The position numbers and the translations under genes are program-made. From assembly GCA_937876245.1 (NCBI GenBank), contig CALEGP010000010.1:37937-101936 (forward strand): a stretch of 64,000 bases of DNA. The letters are read 5' to 3'. The notes under the pieces are model-generated. The model ran no database searches. It saw only the letters and a list, made by a program, of their open reading frames with translations, and was not told the DNA's origin. Positions 46,982-55,542 of the stretch are shown here, one piece after another. This DNA is from an uncultured Actinomycetes bacterium (GTDB lineage Bacteria > Actinomycetota > Actinomycetes > Nanopelagicales > Nanopelagicaceae). Every line of letters begins with the position of its first letter. Positions within the stretch are counted from its first letter, which is position 1.

Positions 46982-47509
46982 TTATGCCAACTTCAACTTC
47001 CTACGACCTGCCAGTTCATCGCCACTTTCAGCTTCGCCGCTAACCGAACTCTCGCCAGTGAGAACGCTTTCGCCCTGCAACTTAGCCAGCGATCCTTCAA
47101 CTTCACTCCAAACTTTACCGATTGCAATACCAAATACACCTTGCCCACCCTGAAGCAAGTCAACAATTTCATCGGCACTCGCGCACTCATAAATCGTGGC
47201 GCCATCACTCATCAGTGTCATGCGTTCTAAATCAGAAACTCCCCGCGAACGTAAGTGCTCAACAGCCGAACGTATATTCTGGAGGGAGACGCCGGTATCT
47301 AGAAGTCGTTTAACAATTTTCAGAACCAAAATATCTCGAAAGCCATAAAGCCTCTGAGATCCTGAACCGCTTGCCCCTTGAACACTTGGCTCTACTAAAC
47401 CTGTTCGTGCCCAGTAATCCAATTGTCTGTAAGTTATTCCTGCGGCTACACATGCTGTTGCGCCACGATAACCGATTTCAGATCCGGCAGAACCATTAAC
47501 TTCTGACAT
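46982..47509 (-). CDS. MerR-family regulator (Rv1830-like)
   Basis: This 175-residue protein has an N-terminal MerR winged helix (YRGATACVAAGITYRQLDYWA) with the YRQLDYWARTGLV recognition segment, a dimerisation helix (LVLKIVKRLLDTGVSLQNIRS) and a Ser/Glu-rich C-terminal tail with no visible ligand domain. The equivalent gene in mycobacteria sits beside the DUF151 gene, and the same order is seen here. The upstream spacer contains two dyads that might be operators. Confidence 0.86.
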   Translation of the reverse strand: MSEVNGSAGSEIGYRGATACVAAGITYRQLDYWARTGLVEPSVQGASGSGSQRLYGFRDILVLKIVKRLLDTGVSLQNIRSAVEHLRSRGVSDLERMTLMSDGATIYECASADEIVDLLQGGQGVFGIAIGKVWSEVEGSLAKLQGESVLTGESSVSGEAESGDELAGRRKLKLA

Positions 47510-47656
47510 TTAGAACTCGCTTCTATGGGGGGAAAGTCCTTAGCGGATTTAAGGTAAGGCTAGTTCGAGAGAGGCTCACCGGCAATAACCGACACGCTAA
47601 ACCCTAAAGTTTTCCTAGAGGGTTAGATTCGATATCTCGGTAAGCCCAATTTCAGG
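47510..47656 (-). promoter_or_regulatory. 147-base spacer upstream of the Rv1830-like merR gene with two dyads
   Basis: No gene is seen. CCTTA (47538-47542) and TAAGG (47550-47554) form a dyad, with TAAGG repeated directly at 47555-47559. AACCCT (47600-47605) and AGGGTT (47619-47624) form a second dyad with a 13-base gap. The 5-7-5 spacing of the first suits a MerR-family operator or a weak hairpin. No U-tract follows, so a terminator for the DUF151 gene is not supported. Confidence 0.35.
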
Positions 47657-48130
47657 CTACCCGAGGAAGTCCTCTGGGTTGATCTGATCCAAGAATTCCC
47701 GAAAAGCCTCAACCTCCACGTCAGACTGGTCAGGGATCTCGATGCCTGCCTCTTCAAATAGTTGGGCTGAAGCAAAGATTGGAGCGCCCGCTCTTAGTGC
47801 CAACGCGATTGCATCGCTGGGACGAGCCGAAATCTCCTTACCAGCAGCTAGTTTCAAATTTGCGTAAAAAACCCCGTCGAGCAATTCTGTTAATTGCACT
47901 GACTCAATCTTTGAACCTAACTCCTCCACCAAACTCTTCATCAAATCGTGAGTTAATGGTCTTGGCGGCACTACTCCTTGCTGTGCAAATGCAATGGCGG
48001 TGGCTTCCGTCGCGCCAACCCAAATGGGCAAGTATCTAATTCCTTCGCTCTCCTTTAAGAGAACTATTGGTTGATTCGAAGGCATCTCAACTCTCACGCC
48101 CACTACCTCGACCGGAAAAAATTCCATCAA
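47657..48130 (-). CDS. Bifunctional nuclease family protein (DUF151, Rv1829-like)
   Basis: This 157-residue protein has the DUF151 core: GVRVEMPSNQPIVLLKESEG near the start, LPIWVGATEATAIAFAQQG, and ISARPSDAIALALRAGAPI. Family members have been described as nucleases in plants and as a conserved small protein in mycobacteria and Thermotoga; the bacterial role is not settled. TTG 48130 followed directly by ATG 48127 are both possible starts; TAATCT lies exactly six bases before the TTG. It sits between two MerR genes, as in M. tuberculosis. Confidence 0.87.
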   Translation of the reverse strand: MMEFFPVEVVGVRVEMPSNQPIVLLKESEGIRYLPIWVGATEATAIAFAQQGVVPPRPLTHDLMKSLVEELGSKIESVQLTELLDGVFYANLKLAAGKEISARPSDAIALALRAGAPIFASAQLFEEAGIEIPDQSDVEVEAFREFLDQINPEDFLG

Positions 48131-48136
48131 TATCGC

Positions 48137-48142
48137 AGATTA
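48137..48142 (-). promoter_or_regulatory. -10 element of the DUF151 gene (leaderless)
   Basis: TAATCT on minus overlaps the ftsR stop codon and lies six bases before TTG 48130 (nine before ATG 48127). Confidence 0.35.
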
Positions 48143-48853
48143 CTTAGTGCGGTGTAATCCGGAAGCAACCAGTGCGGCATGCAAACGGATCGAAAGAGAG
48201 GCTAACTCCCGTTGAACTTCCTGAGCTCGAGCCTGCGCATCGGCGCCTTTTTGTTGCAACAGTGGCGTAATAACTTGCTCTACCAATCCAACTTCACGGT
48301 CTGCTGCTGTCTTGAAGGAGCGAAGGTGGCGAGCTTCGATACCAAAGGAAGACATCTCGGCAACCGCGCGAGCCACAGATAAAGAGTCAGCATCATAATA
48401 TCTGCCCCTTATCTCAATTAATCCAAATGATTCAATCTGTGTCAGTTGAGCATCTAACAGCCCTGATGATTGCAGCAACTCTTCGCGTGAGAGACGTAAT
48501 TGACTGTCGTGAACAAAGTTTGACGCAGCAAACTCGCCATCTACAGTGGCCAGACGAGGCGCTGCTGGTGATCCAGGGGTAAGAGAAGGTGTTAGACCGC
48601 GATCGAGAGCATCCAAGTTCTCTTTGATAACTCGAAGTGGCAGATATTGATCACGTTGCGCCGAAAGAACATAGCGCAATCTTTCAAGATCAACATTTGT
48701 AAATTTACGGTATCCAGAGGGGGTTCGTTGTGGATCTATGAGTCCTTCAGACTCCAGAAACCTAATCTTTGAAATTGTGATATCTGGATAGTCACCACGA
48801 AGTTTGCTTAGAACTTCGCCGATACTCAGATAGGCCCGGGCTGGAACACTCAT
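48140..48853 (-). CDS. ftsR: MerR-family regulator FtsR (Rv1828-like)
   Basis: This 237-residue protein has an N-terminal MerR helix-turn-helix (LSIGEVLSKLRGDYPDITIS, then IRFLESEGLIDPQRTPSGYR) and a coiled dimerisation helix, followed by a second region (about 110-237) that resembles a duplicated helical domain. The Corynebacterium homologue FtsR activates ftsZ expression; that role here is inference. AAGGGG lies upstream of the ATG. It lies directly downstream of the FHA gene, the conserved gcvH-garA-ftsR order. Confidence 0.88.
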   Translation of the reverse strand: MSVPARAYLSIGEVLSKLRGDYPDITISKIRFLESEGLIDPQRTPSGYRKFTNVDLERLRYVLSAQRDQYLPLRVIKENLDALDRGLTPSLTPGSPAAPRLATVDGEFAASNFVHDSQLRLSREELLQSSGLLDAQLTQIESFGLIEIRGRYYDADSLSVARAVAEMSSFGIEARHLRSFKTAADREVGLVEQVITPLLQQKGADAQARAQEVQRELASLSIRLHAALVASGLHRTK

Positions 48854-48862
48854 TTAATCCCC

Positions 48863-49372
48863 TTAACGAATTTCGCTACTCTTTTTGCCCGCAACTGGGC
48901 TAAAGAAAGTCAATCGATATTTTCCAACTTGCACTTCATCCCCGTGGTTAAGGGAAGTTTTAACCTTAGAAATAGCATTTACATAAGTTCCATTCAAGCT
49001 TTTCAGATCTTCTATCTCAAAAATCGTGCTTGAGCCGACCCTAGTTCTTGAAACTTGGCAGTGTTTTCTAGATACGGTCACATCATCCAAGAATATTTCA
49101 CTCTTAGGATCTCTACCAATCGTGACACAATCACTATTCAATAAGAATCGTGCGCCTTGACCTGGTCCTGCAAGAGAAATAAACATCGCACTATCACTAT
49201 CGAGATCTTTAAGAATATTGAATTCCTCATTACTCAGTGAATCCAACAAAATACTCTCACCGATACCTTCGGGAACCGATCGAAGCGAGGAAACATTCAG
49301 AGTACTTGTTAAATCATCCAAGTTGCCTTTTTGCGGATCTAACGGAATATCGGAGGGAGGAGTAATCATCAA
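48863..49372 (-). CDS. FHA-domain protein (GarA/OdhI-like, without the usual phospho-site)
   Basis: This 169-residue protein has a C-terminal FHA phosphothreonine-binding domain (about 78-160) with GRDPKSE, VSRKHCQV and LNGTYVN motifs. By position it corresponds to GarA/OdhI, which inhibit 2-oxoglutarate dehydrogenase when unphosphorylated. The N-terminal tail lacks the ETTSVF-type motif phosphorylated by PknB/PknG in those proteins; the nearest is DDLTSTLN. It may therefore be controlled differently. Confidence 0.85.
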   Translation of the reverse strand: MMITPPSDIPLDPQKGNLDDLTSTLNVSSLRSVPEGIGESILLDSLSNEEFNILKDLDSDSAMFISLAGPGQGARFLLNSDCVTIGRDPKSEIFLDDVTVSRKHCQVSRTRVGSSTIFEIEDLKSLNGTYVNAISKVKTSLNHGDEVQVGKYRLTFFSPVAGKKSSEIR

Positions 49373-49426
49373 TAAGCCATCCTCTCCTTGAAACTAGTCC
49401 AAAGCTTTAGGTTCAACTGTAGGCTG

Positions 49427-49455
49427 ACAGTATTCAATCGCGATGCCCGGGTCAA
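49427..49455 (-). promoter_or_regulatory. Promoter of the FHA-ftsR unit
   Basis: On minus, TTGACC (49455-49450) and TACTGT (49432-49427) are separated by exactly 17 bases. The -35 box overlaps the gcvH stop codon. It is one of the few places in the window with a clear two-box promoter, and it leaves a 55-base leader before the FHA ATG. Confidence 0.5.
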
Positions 49456-49832
49456 GCGGTGATTTGCCGATATTTCTCAGCCGACATCAGCTCAGGTAGC
49501 GGGCCTGTGATTTTGATTTCGGCAATCCACCCTGCGCCGTAAGAGTCGGAGTTAATCCTCTCCGGAGCGGCCTCTAAAGACTCATTGACTCGAACTACTT
49601 CGCCAGTTAGCGGGGAATAAATTTCTGAAACGCTCTTGGTGGACTCTATCTCGCCGCAAATAACACCAGTGCTAACTTGCAGACCTTTTTTGGGTAATTG
49701 TATGTAGACAATGTCGCCTAACGCACTCTGCGCAAAATCGGTTATGCCTATTCGATAAATGTTCGGGTCCTCTGTACCCGCCACCCATTCATGTTCGGCG
49801 GTGAAGTGCAATTCATTCGGAACTTCAGACAT
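49452..49832 (-). CDS. gcvH: Glycine cleavage system H protein
   Basis: This 126-residue lipoyl carrier shuttles the aminomethyl group between GcvP, GcvT and lipoamide dehydrogenase. The lipoylation lysine is Lys66 in GEIESTKSVSEIYSPL. The N-terminal ELHFTAEHEWV is typical. GGGAG precedes the ATG. It follows pgsA by 20 bases and lies in the conserved cluster with the FHA and MerR genes; gcvP is at the far end of the same strand block. Confidence 0.96.
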   Translation of the reverse strand: MSEVPNELHFTAEHEWVAGTEDPNIYRIGITDFAQSALGDIVYIQLPKKGLQVSTGVICGEIESTKSVSEIYSPLTGEVVRVNESLEAAPERINSDSYGAGWIAEIKITGPLPELMSAEKYRQITA

Positions 49833-49852
49833 AAAATCTCCCTATTGCTAAA

Positions 49853-50443
49853 CTATTTATCTAAGTTACCAGGCTGAACATCCTGGTCAAAAGTACCCAC
49901 AAAAGCTAGCCGTGTATATTGCAAACCAGTCACCAAATAGAGGCCAATTCCCCAACAAGCGAAGGCCCAACCGATAGTTGTGAACAACCTAGCAATACCG
50001 CCTTCTCCCCCAACTAAGAGAAATGGAAAGGCATAGAGCAGGCTGAAAGTTGCCGACTTACCAAGAAAAGTAACTTCAAATACTCCAGAGCCATTCCGCC
50101 TTTTTACAATAAGCATAACTCCGAGCCAGATATCTCTGCCGATAAGTACTAGTAGTACCCAAAGTGGAATTTTTTGATCGATGACTAGCGCTACAAGAGT
50201 TGCCCCGATATAGGCCCGGTCGATCGCAGGATCTAGCGCTGCCCCCAATTTAGTTTCTTGATTCAGCGCCCTGGCCACTTTTCCATCAAAGTAATCACTC
50301 ACCGCACCGATTACCAGAATCACCAAACTTAATCCAAGATTTTCTAGAACTAGGTAGCTCCAAAGAAATAGTGGAATTCCCAGAGCCCTGACTCCCGTGA
50401 TGGCATTGGGAATTGTTAGAACTTCAGCTCTTGATAGACGCAC
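49853..50443 (-). CDS. pgsA: CDP-alcohol phosphatidyltransferase (PgsA-like)
   Basis: This 196-residue membrane enzyme has the CDP-alcohol signature DG-x2-AR-x8-G-x3-D-x3-D, seen as DYFDGKVARALN then KLGAALDPAIDR, and several hydrophobic helices. By size and by analogy with M. tuberculosis pgsA2 near gcvH it probably makes phosphatidylglycerol phosphate or another anionic phospholipid; the acceptor alcohol cannot be fixed from sequence. The start is GTG, two bases after the cmk-der stop. Confidence 0.87.
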   Translation of the reverse strand: MRLSRAEVLTIPNAITGVRALGIPLFLWSYLVLENLGLSLVILVIGAVSDYFDGKVARALNQETKLGAALDPAIDRAYIGATLVALVIDQKIPLWVLLVLIGRDIWLGVMLIVKRRNGSGVFEVTFLGKSATFSLLYAFPFLLVGGEGGIARLFTTIGWAFACWGIGLYLVTGLQYTRLAFVGTFDQDVQPGNLDK

Positions 50444-50445
50444 TA

Positions 50446-52410
50446 CTAATCCCGCTCTTTTACCTTAACGACAACCTCTACCGGAGTTCCTGGGAATCCA
50501 AATTCCTCACGAAGTCTGCGCTCGATAAAGCGACGATAAGCAGTTTCGACAAATTCGCTCGCAAATACCACGAACTTAGGTGGACAAATCGCAGCCTGCG
50601 TAGCGAAGCGAATCTTCGGCTGTTTTCCACTCCGAACAGGTGGCGGAGTCGCAGCAACAAGCGCCCCCAAGAATGAATTTAACTTGCTCGTCGGAATTCG
50701 CTTCTCCCAACTAGCAATCGCCGTGCGAAGCGCAGGAGCCAAACGGTCTCGGTGCCACCCCGACTTCGCAGAGAGATTTACTCGCTGCGCCCATGGATAG
50801 CGCTCCAAATTTCGTTCCAATTCTTTATCAAGTTGAATCTGTCTCTCTTCATCGACGAGATCCCACTTATTCATTACGATAACCAGACCGCGACCGGCTT
50901 CTTCTACCATGCTAACAATTCTCAAATCCTGCTCGGTCAATGGAACTGATGCATCCAAAACCACGACCGCAACTTCAGCTCGCTCCAATGCTGTCGCAGT
51001 ACGCAGGGAAGCGTAATAATTTGTTCCACTATCTTGATTCGCTCGTTTTCTGATTCCAGCTGTGTCGATAAAACGCCAAGTAGACCCACCAATTTCGATT
51101 AGCTCATCAACTGGATCGCGAGTTGTTCCTGCAGCATCATCCACAATGACCCTTGATTCGCCTGCAAGAATATTCAATAAACTTGATTTACCAACATTTG
51201 GTCGACCAATAAGTGCAATCCTTCTAAATCCATCATCATTAAGTTCAGAACCAATTTCAGGCAACTCTTTAACTAAGTAGTCGAGCAAATCTCCACTGCC
51301 TCGACCATGGAGAGCAGAGACAAAACGTGGCTCGCCAAATCCCAAACTCCAAAGTCCATGCGCCTCGGCCTCTTCGCTCGGGCCATCAACCTTATTGGCC
51401 GCAACGATAACTTTCTTTTTCGATCTACGAAGCAGGCTTACAAGGGATTCATCTTCATCTAGCGCTCCAACTTGTGCATCTATAACAAAAAGAACGATAT
51501 CTGCTTCAGCTATCGCGGCTTCTGATCCCGCAGTAATCTTCTCTGAAATTCCTTCCGGAGCTACTTCCCAACCACCCGTATCAATAAGAATAAAACGTCG
51601 ACCATTCCATTCCGCCTCATACTTAACACGGTCGCGAGTTACACCTGGAGTGTCCTCCACAATTGCTTCCCGACGTCCAATTATCCGATTCACTAAAGTT
51701 GATTTACCAACGTTAGGGCGTCCAATAACCGCCACTTTTGGCAGGCCGAGTAAATTCTTGCGCGTTAGCCATTCCCAAATAACCTCAACTACTTCTTTCA
51801 AATCTAAAGCGCTCGAATCCAACTCAAGCGCGTCTTCAGCTGGTCGCAGTGGCGAAATTTGCCTTGTGGTATCTAGGTGATCGCGAACGCTTAATGAAGC
51901 AGCAACATCAGCAGCCTTATCCGCCCTAATTTCTTCTGCGTCGCGACGTTTCGCTCGCGCATCCAAATCCGCATAAAGAAATACTTTGAGATTTGCCCCA
52001 GGCGCCACAACTGTTCCAATATCCCTGCCCTCAACGACAATGCCGCTCTCACTCTTTTCGATTATTGATTGTTGCATATCAACCAAATGTGAACGCAATT
52101 CCGGAATCTGCGAAATTTGACTAACGCTATCCGTAATTCTTACGCCACGAATCTCATCGGATACATCAACATCGCCGCAGAATATTTTCGGATCTTTGGG
52201 ATCTGTAGAAAACCTGATCGGGTGCTTTTTTATTGCAGCAATAATTTCCCAACCTTCGCTCACCTTTTCGTGAAGCGCAATCCAGGTGGCCGCTCGATAG
52301 AGAGCCCCGGTATCCAAATATTTCCAATTCGCGCGAAGCGCAATGGCTTTAGCAGTACTCGATTTACCAGATCCACTTGGACCGTCTATTGCAATAACTA
52401 TTCCGGCCAT
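50446..52410 (-). CDS. cmk-der: Cytidylate kinase fused to ribosome-assembly GTPase Der
   Basis: The 654-residue protein joins Cmk (about 1-218; P-loop GPSGSGKSS near residue 9; CMP to CDP) to Der/EngA (about 222-654). Der has two GTPase domains starting with [11 protein letters not shown] and [11 protein letters not shown], each with a DTGG/DTAG box and NKxD, and a C-terminal KH-like domain. Cmk-Der fusions are known in other actinobacteria; in M. tuberculosis the genes are adjacent but separate. The ATG has TAGGGT exactly six bases upstream. Confidence 0.95.
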   Translation of the reverse strand: MAGIVIAIDGPSGSGKSSTAKAIALRANWKYLDTGALYRAATWIALHEKVSEGWEIIAAIKKHPIRFSTDPKDPKIFCGDVDVSDEIRGVRITDSVSQISQIPELRSHLVDMQQSIIEKSESGIVVEGRDIGTVVAPGANLKVFLYADLDARAKRRDAEEIRADKAADVAASLSVRDHLDTTRQISPLRPAEDALELDSSALDLKEVVEVIWEWLTRKNLLGLPKVAVIGRPNVGKSTLVNRIIGRREAIVEDTPGVTRDRVKYEAEWNGRRFILIDTGGWEVAPEGISEKITAGSEAAIAEADIVLFVIDAQVGALDEDESLVSLLRRSKKKVIVAANKVDGPSEEAEAHGLWSLGFGEPRFVSALHGRGSGDLLDYLVKELPEIGSELNDDGFRRIALIGRPNVGKSSLLNILAGESRVIVDDAAGTTRDPVDELIEIGGSTWRFIDTAGIRKRANQDSGTNYYASLRTATALERAEVAVVVLDASVPLTEQDLRIVSMVEEAGRGLVIVMNKWDLVDEERQIQLDKELERNLERYPWAQRVNLSAKSGWHRDRLAPALRTAIASWEKRIPTSKLNSFLGALVAATPPPVRSGKQPKIRFATQAAICPPKFVVFASEFVETAYRRFIERRLREEFGFPGTPVEVVVKVKERD

Positions 52411-52416
52411 GGACGA

Positions 52417-52422
52417 ACCCTA
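52417..52422 (-). promoter_or_regulatory. -10 element of cmk-der (leaderless)
   Basis: TAGGGT on minus lies six bases before the ATG at 52410, in the 27-base gap after tyrA. Confidence 0.4.
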
Positions 52423-52437
52423 CTGCCTTGCATCGCA

Positions 52438-53523
52438 CTATTTTCTTGGAGCGTGAGCTAGCCATCCTCTAGAGGTCAAATGCTTCTGCAACTTAATAGC
52501 ATCGCTCTCCGAAAGAGCTAGCGTAATCAATCCAACGGGCTGGCCTGGACTATGTTCCATTGAGAGGTCCTCAATATTTACTTCAATGGCAGCGCACTCA
52601 TTAAATATCCGTGCCAAACCACCAGGTCTATCGTCGATGACAATTGGTACATATGTGTAATCTCGCCTGGCACCGCCATGTTTCCCAGGAATGAGTTTGC
52701 GACCTTTTCGACCATCTTCCAAGAACTTGAAAATCGCACTTTCGTCGTGGTTTTCAATAGCTCTTTTCAAATCCGAGAGTCGCTCGATAACATCCCCTAA
52801 CTTAGGGGTTACCTCTTGCGAATTTCCAGATAGCAGAGCAGTCCATAACGAGGGATCAGAATCGGCCAGACGAGAAATATCTCGTAACCCTTGACCTGCC
52901 AAGTTTAGGTAGGAGGCCTCCTCGCTCTCAAGTGAGCCTGCCAGTGCCGAACTTAATATCTGAGGCAAGTGCGAAATTGTTGCCACGATAGAATCATGAA
53001 CTTTTGCATTTACCTCGAAAATTGATGAGCCCATAAGTAGACCAAGTTCACGCCCAAAACCCACTGCCCTCTTACTGCTATTCCTACTTTCAGAAATAAT
53101 CCAGGCACGAGAATCAAAGAGATCTGACCTAGCGCTCTCAGGGCCAGATCTCTCTCTCCCTGCCATTGGATGTACTGATACAAAAGATTTCGATAAGTCC
53201 GGAAACTCTTCTATCTTAAGTATAAGTTCAGACTTAATACCGCTTACATCTATGATTATCGCTTTAGGGTTCGCCTCAAATTCAAGTCGACAGCTCTCAA
53301 AAATTGCTCCGGGCGGTGTAGCGACGATAATTATTTCCGCAGGTGCTTGCACGCTGGCTGAAAAATTTTTATACTCTATTCCGACTAAGCTGCTAGATAA
53401 TTCAAGATTATTTCGATTTACATCCGAAAGGTGAACCTCCAGATTTTCCTCTTTTAGGCGCATGGCTATCGAGGTGCCGATCAGACCACACCCAACAATC
53501 TTTATTGGTCCCTTAATTTTCAA
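52438..53523 (-). CDS. tyrA: Prephenate dehydrogenase with C-terminal ACT domain
   Basis: This enzyme converts prephenate to 4-hydroxyphenylpyruvate for tyrosine synthesis. The 361-residue protein has a Rossmann motif KIVGCGLIGTSIAMRL near residue 8, the substrate region HPMAGRERSGPESARSDLF near 118, and an ACT domain from about residue 285 that probably senses tyrosine. The start is TTG, ten bases after the aroH stop, so chorismate mutase and prephenate dehydrogenase are co-expressed. Confidence 0.93.
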   Translation of the reverse strand: MKIKGPIKIVGCGLIGTSIAMRLKEENLEVHLSDVNRNNLELSSSLVGIEYKNFSASVQAPAEIIIVATPPGAIFESCRLEFEANPKAIIIDVSGIKSELILKIEEFPDLSKSFVSVHPMAGRERSGPESARSDLFDSRAWIISESRNSSKRAVGFGRELGLLMGSSIFEVNAKVHDSIVATISHLPQILSSALAGSLESEEASYLNLAGQGLRDISRLADSDPSLWTALLSGNSQEVTPKLGDVIERLSDLKRAIENHDESAIFKFLEDGRKGRKLIPGKHGGARRDYTYVPIVIDDRPGGLARIFNECAAIEVNIEDLSMEHSPGQPVGLITLALSESDAIKLQKHLTSRGWLAHAPRK

Positions 53524-53533
53524 TTGCTTGCGC

Positions 53534-53899
53534 TCAGATTTCTAAATCTGGACGCAGGATTTGTGCTCCCCGCATATATTTATGAACAATGGCCGATCTA
53601 GGTAGATCGCTCTGCGCATGAATCAAAACTCGAATTGTCATGGGAAGCGAGTTTTCGATACCAATTTCTTGAGAGCAAATTAAAGGCACATCACTCAACC
53701 CCATAATCCGAGCCGCAACGGCCGGAAATTCGCACTTGAGATCAGTTGTCGCTGTGAAGAGAATAGAAATCAAATCATCATTCTTTATTGAATTTTCAAG
53801 AAATATTGCCTCTAACAATTCAGTAACTCCGGCCCTCATCTCCGAGGCGTTATCGCCCGTAAGCTGGGTTGCCCCACGAAATCCTCTGACTGAACTCAT
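53534..53899 (-). CDS. aroH: Chorismate mutase, AroH type
   Basis: This 121-residue enzyme converts chorismate to prephenate. It has the AroH-fold pattern of Bacillus subtilis (VRGFRGATQLTGDNASEM at the start, then FTATTDLKCEFPA and a C-terminal YMRGAQILRPDL), not the helical AroQ type. It precedes tyrA in one unit. The ATG has TAGGAT exactly six bases upstream. Confidence 0.93.
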   Translation of the reverse strand: MSSVRGFRGATQLTGDNASEMRAGVTELLEAIFLENSIKNDDLISILFTATTDLKCEFPAVAARIMGLSDVPLICSQEIGIENSLPMTIRVLIHAQSDLPRSAIVHKYMRGAQILRPDLEI

Positions 53900-54143
53900 C
53901 CGAGAATCCTAGCGCGGAACCCTAAGAATAGAATTAATAATTAAATGCTTTAGCAACTAATCTTTATGACTATTTATCGGTTTTATTGAATATCGACAAT
54001 ATAGAGATATTCCGATCCGGCTGCAGAAAATGTCGATATGTGGGTATTACAATCCATTATTACCTCTGTAAATGACGTTATATCGATATTAACTTTACTT
54101 TTAAAAATAGATTTATCACTAAAGAGATATCCCCTCAAAGTAT
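53900..54143. other. AT-rich 244-base spacer with repeated TATCGA motifs and a short open frame
   Basis: This is the longest gap in the window and clearly more AT-rich than its surroundings. Variants of ATATCGA(T/C) occur near 53990 (in both directions with GTCGATAT), near 54033 and as a palindrome ATATCGATAT near 54080; another ATCGATAA lies just inside rluB. On minus, an open frame runs from TTG 54138 (or ATG 54057, with AGAGG upstream) to a TAA at 53983-53985. It encodes 51 (or 24) residues ending EYLYIVDIQ, with no family I recognise. It could be a gene remnant, a leader peptide or chance. Confidence 0.4.
53906..53911 (-). promoter_or_regulatory. -10 element of aroH-tyrA (leaderless)
   Basis: TAGGAT on minus lies six bases before the aroH ATG at 53899. 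No -35 box is evident in the AT-rich region upstream. Confidence 0.45.
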
Positions 54144-54878
54144 TTAGGGTTTTAACTTTAAATCGATAAAGAGGTTATCTACCTCAACCGAATTAAGGAC
54201 CCGCCAGCGGCCCTCCTTCGTATCTCCGATAGATATCGGTCCGAAATCCGTCCTGATCAAACGAAGAACCTCTATCTCCAGGAATTCGAACATCCGTCTA
54301 ATTATATGAAAACGCCCCTCATGAATTGCCACCTCGACCCAGTGGTGCTTGGAGTTAACTTCTCGTATTATTTTCACATCTAAAGCTCTAGCCATCCCAT
54401 CCTCCAGGATTACCCCCTTCAGTAGCGCCTCAATATTCTCCTTAGTAAATGCGCCTTCCAGCTCGACCAGGTATTTCTTGAGCATTCCATAACTGGGGTG
54501 AGTTGCCCTGTGTGTGAGATTTCCATCGTTTGTCAAGAGAATTAGCCCTTCGCTCTCCCGGTCCAAACGGCCCACATGGAAAAGGCGCTCATTTCTAGTC
54601 TTAAAATAATCACCCAAATTTGCTCGCCCGTCAGGGTCTGACATGGTGGAAATAATTCCCCTTGGTTTATAAAAGGCAAGGTAAGTTTTAGTCTTATTCA
54701 TCTTTAAAGTCTCACCATCAACTTCAACTTGCGAGATTTCCGGGTCAAATTTGCTACCGAGTTCGAAGATCTGATTGCCGTCGACGCTTACTCGACCATC
54801 TAAAATCATTTGCTCGCTTACTCTTCTGCTGGCTACCCCAGCATCGGCGAGAATCTTTTGGAGACGTACAAGTGCCAT
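54144..54878 (-). CDS. rluB: Ribosomal large-subunit pseudouridine synthase (RluB/RsuA family)
   Basis: This 244-residue enzyme isomerises a uridine in rRNA. It has an N-terminal S4 RNA-binding domain (LQKILADAGVASRRVSEQMI) and the catalytic motif GRLDRESEGLILLTNDG with the nucleophilic Asp near residue 105. GAGGTAG lies upstream of the ATG. Order scpA-scpB-rluB is conserved in actinobacteria; cmk follows in M. tuberculosis, whereas here aroH and tyrA intervene. Confidence 0.92.
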   Translation of the reverse strand: MALVRLQKILADAGVASRRVSEQMILDGRVSVDGNQIFELGSKFDPEISQVEVDGETLKMNKTKTYLAFYKPRGIISTMSDPDGRANLGDYFKTRNERLFHVGRLDRESEGLILLTNDGNLTHRATHPSYGMLKKYLVELEGAFTKENIEALLKGVILEDGMARALDVKIIREVNSKHHWVEVAIHEGRFHIIRRMFEFLEIEVLRLIRTDFGPISIGDTKEGRWRVLNSVEVDNLFIDLKLKP

Positions 54879-54984
54879 TACTACCTCATTTCAACTGCTT
54901 CATCAGCGTGGAAGAGGTAGAGGTTACGCGAATATCAGTTCTAATCCTAATCAGAGCGCTCGCTCAGGCTCCCAACAAAGAAGT

Positions 54985-55542
54985 TTATTCAGTCAATGTT
55001 GACAAGATTTCGTCTAAACCATCGACATCGGGCAGGAAAGGCGCCAACGCTGGCAAGTCTGTAACCCCATTCAACCCCAATTTCTCGAGAAAAAATGAGG
55101 TGGTGGCATACAAAATAGCTCCAGTTTCATGCTCTATGCCCGCCTCTTCAACGAGTCCACGTGTAACGAGAGTCTTCATAACTGCTTCGACGTTCACTCC
55201 CCTGATAGCCGAAACCCTCGCTCTGGAAACGGGCTGGCGGTAGGCGATAACCGCAAGAGTCTCAAGCGCAGCCTGCGTTAATCGAGATTGCTGTCCGTCC
55301 AGGACAAACTTCTCAACCACCGCTGCCAGGTCTGGATGGCTATAAAATCTCCAGCCCCCTGAAACTTGGCGTAATTCAAAGCCTCGTCCACTACCCTCAT
55401 ATTCGATCGCCAACTCCTGCAGAGCCGTTAGGACCAATTCGGTGGGTGTCTCAGTAATTTGTGCCAGAATGAGTTCAGAAACCGGCTCGTCAATAACCAT
55501 CAGAATCGCCTCGAGCGATCTGTTAAGTTCAGAATTAGACAT
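54985..55542 (-). CDS. scpB: Segregation and condensation protein B
   Basis: This 185-residue kleisin-associated protein works with ScpA and SMC in chromosome compaction. It has tandem winged helices; recognisable parts are LEAILMVIDEPVSELILAQI at the start and LAVIAYRQPVSRARVSAIRG near residue 100. It overlaps scpA by eight bases. The 106-base gap to rluB holds a short GAGCG-AG-CGCTC dyad and no gene. Confidence 0.93.
   Translation of the reverse strand: MSNSELNRSLEAILMVIDEPVSELILAQITETPTELVLTALQELAIEYEGSGRGFELRQVSGGWRFYSHPDLAAVVEKFVLDGQQSRLTQAALETLAVIAYRQPVSRARVSAIRGVNVEAVMKTLVTRGLVEEAGIEHETGAILYATTSFFLEKLGLNGVTDLPALAPFLPDVDGLDEILSTLTE

Noticed and set aside
51395..51880. 161-residue plus-strand open frame
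   Set aside because: It is an antisense shadow of the Der domain, Ser/Thr-rich and without motifs.
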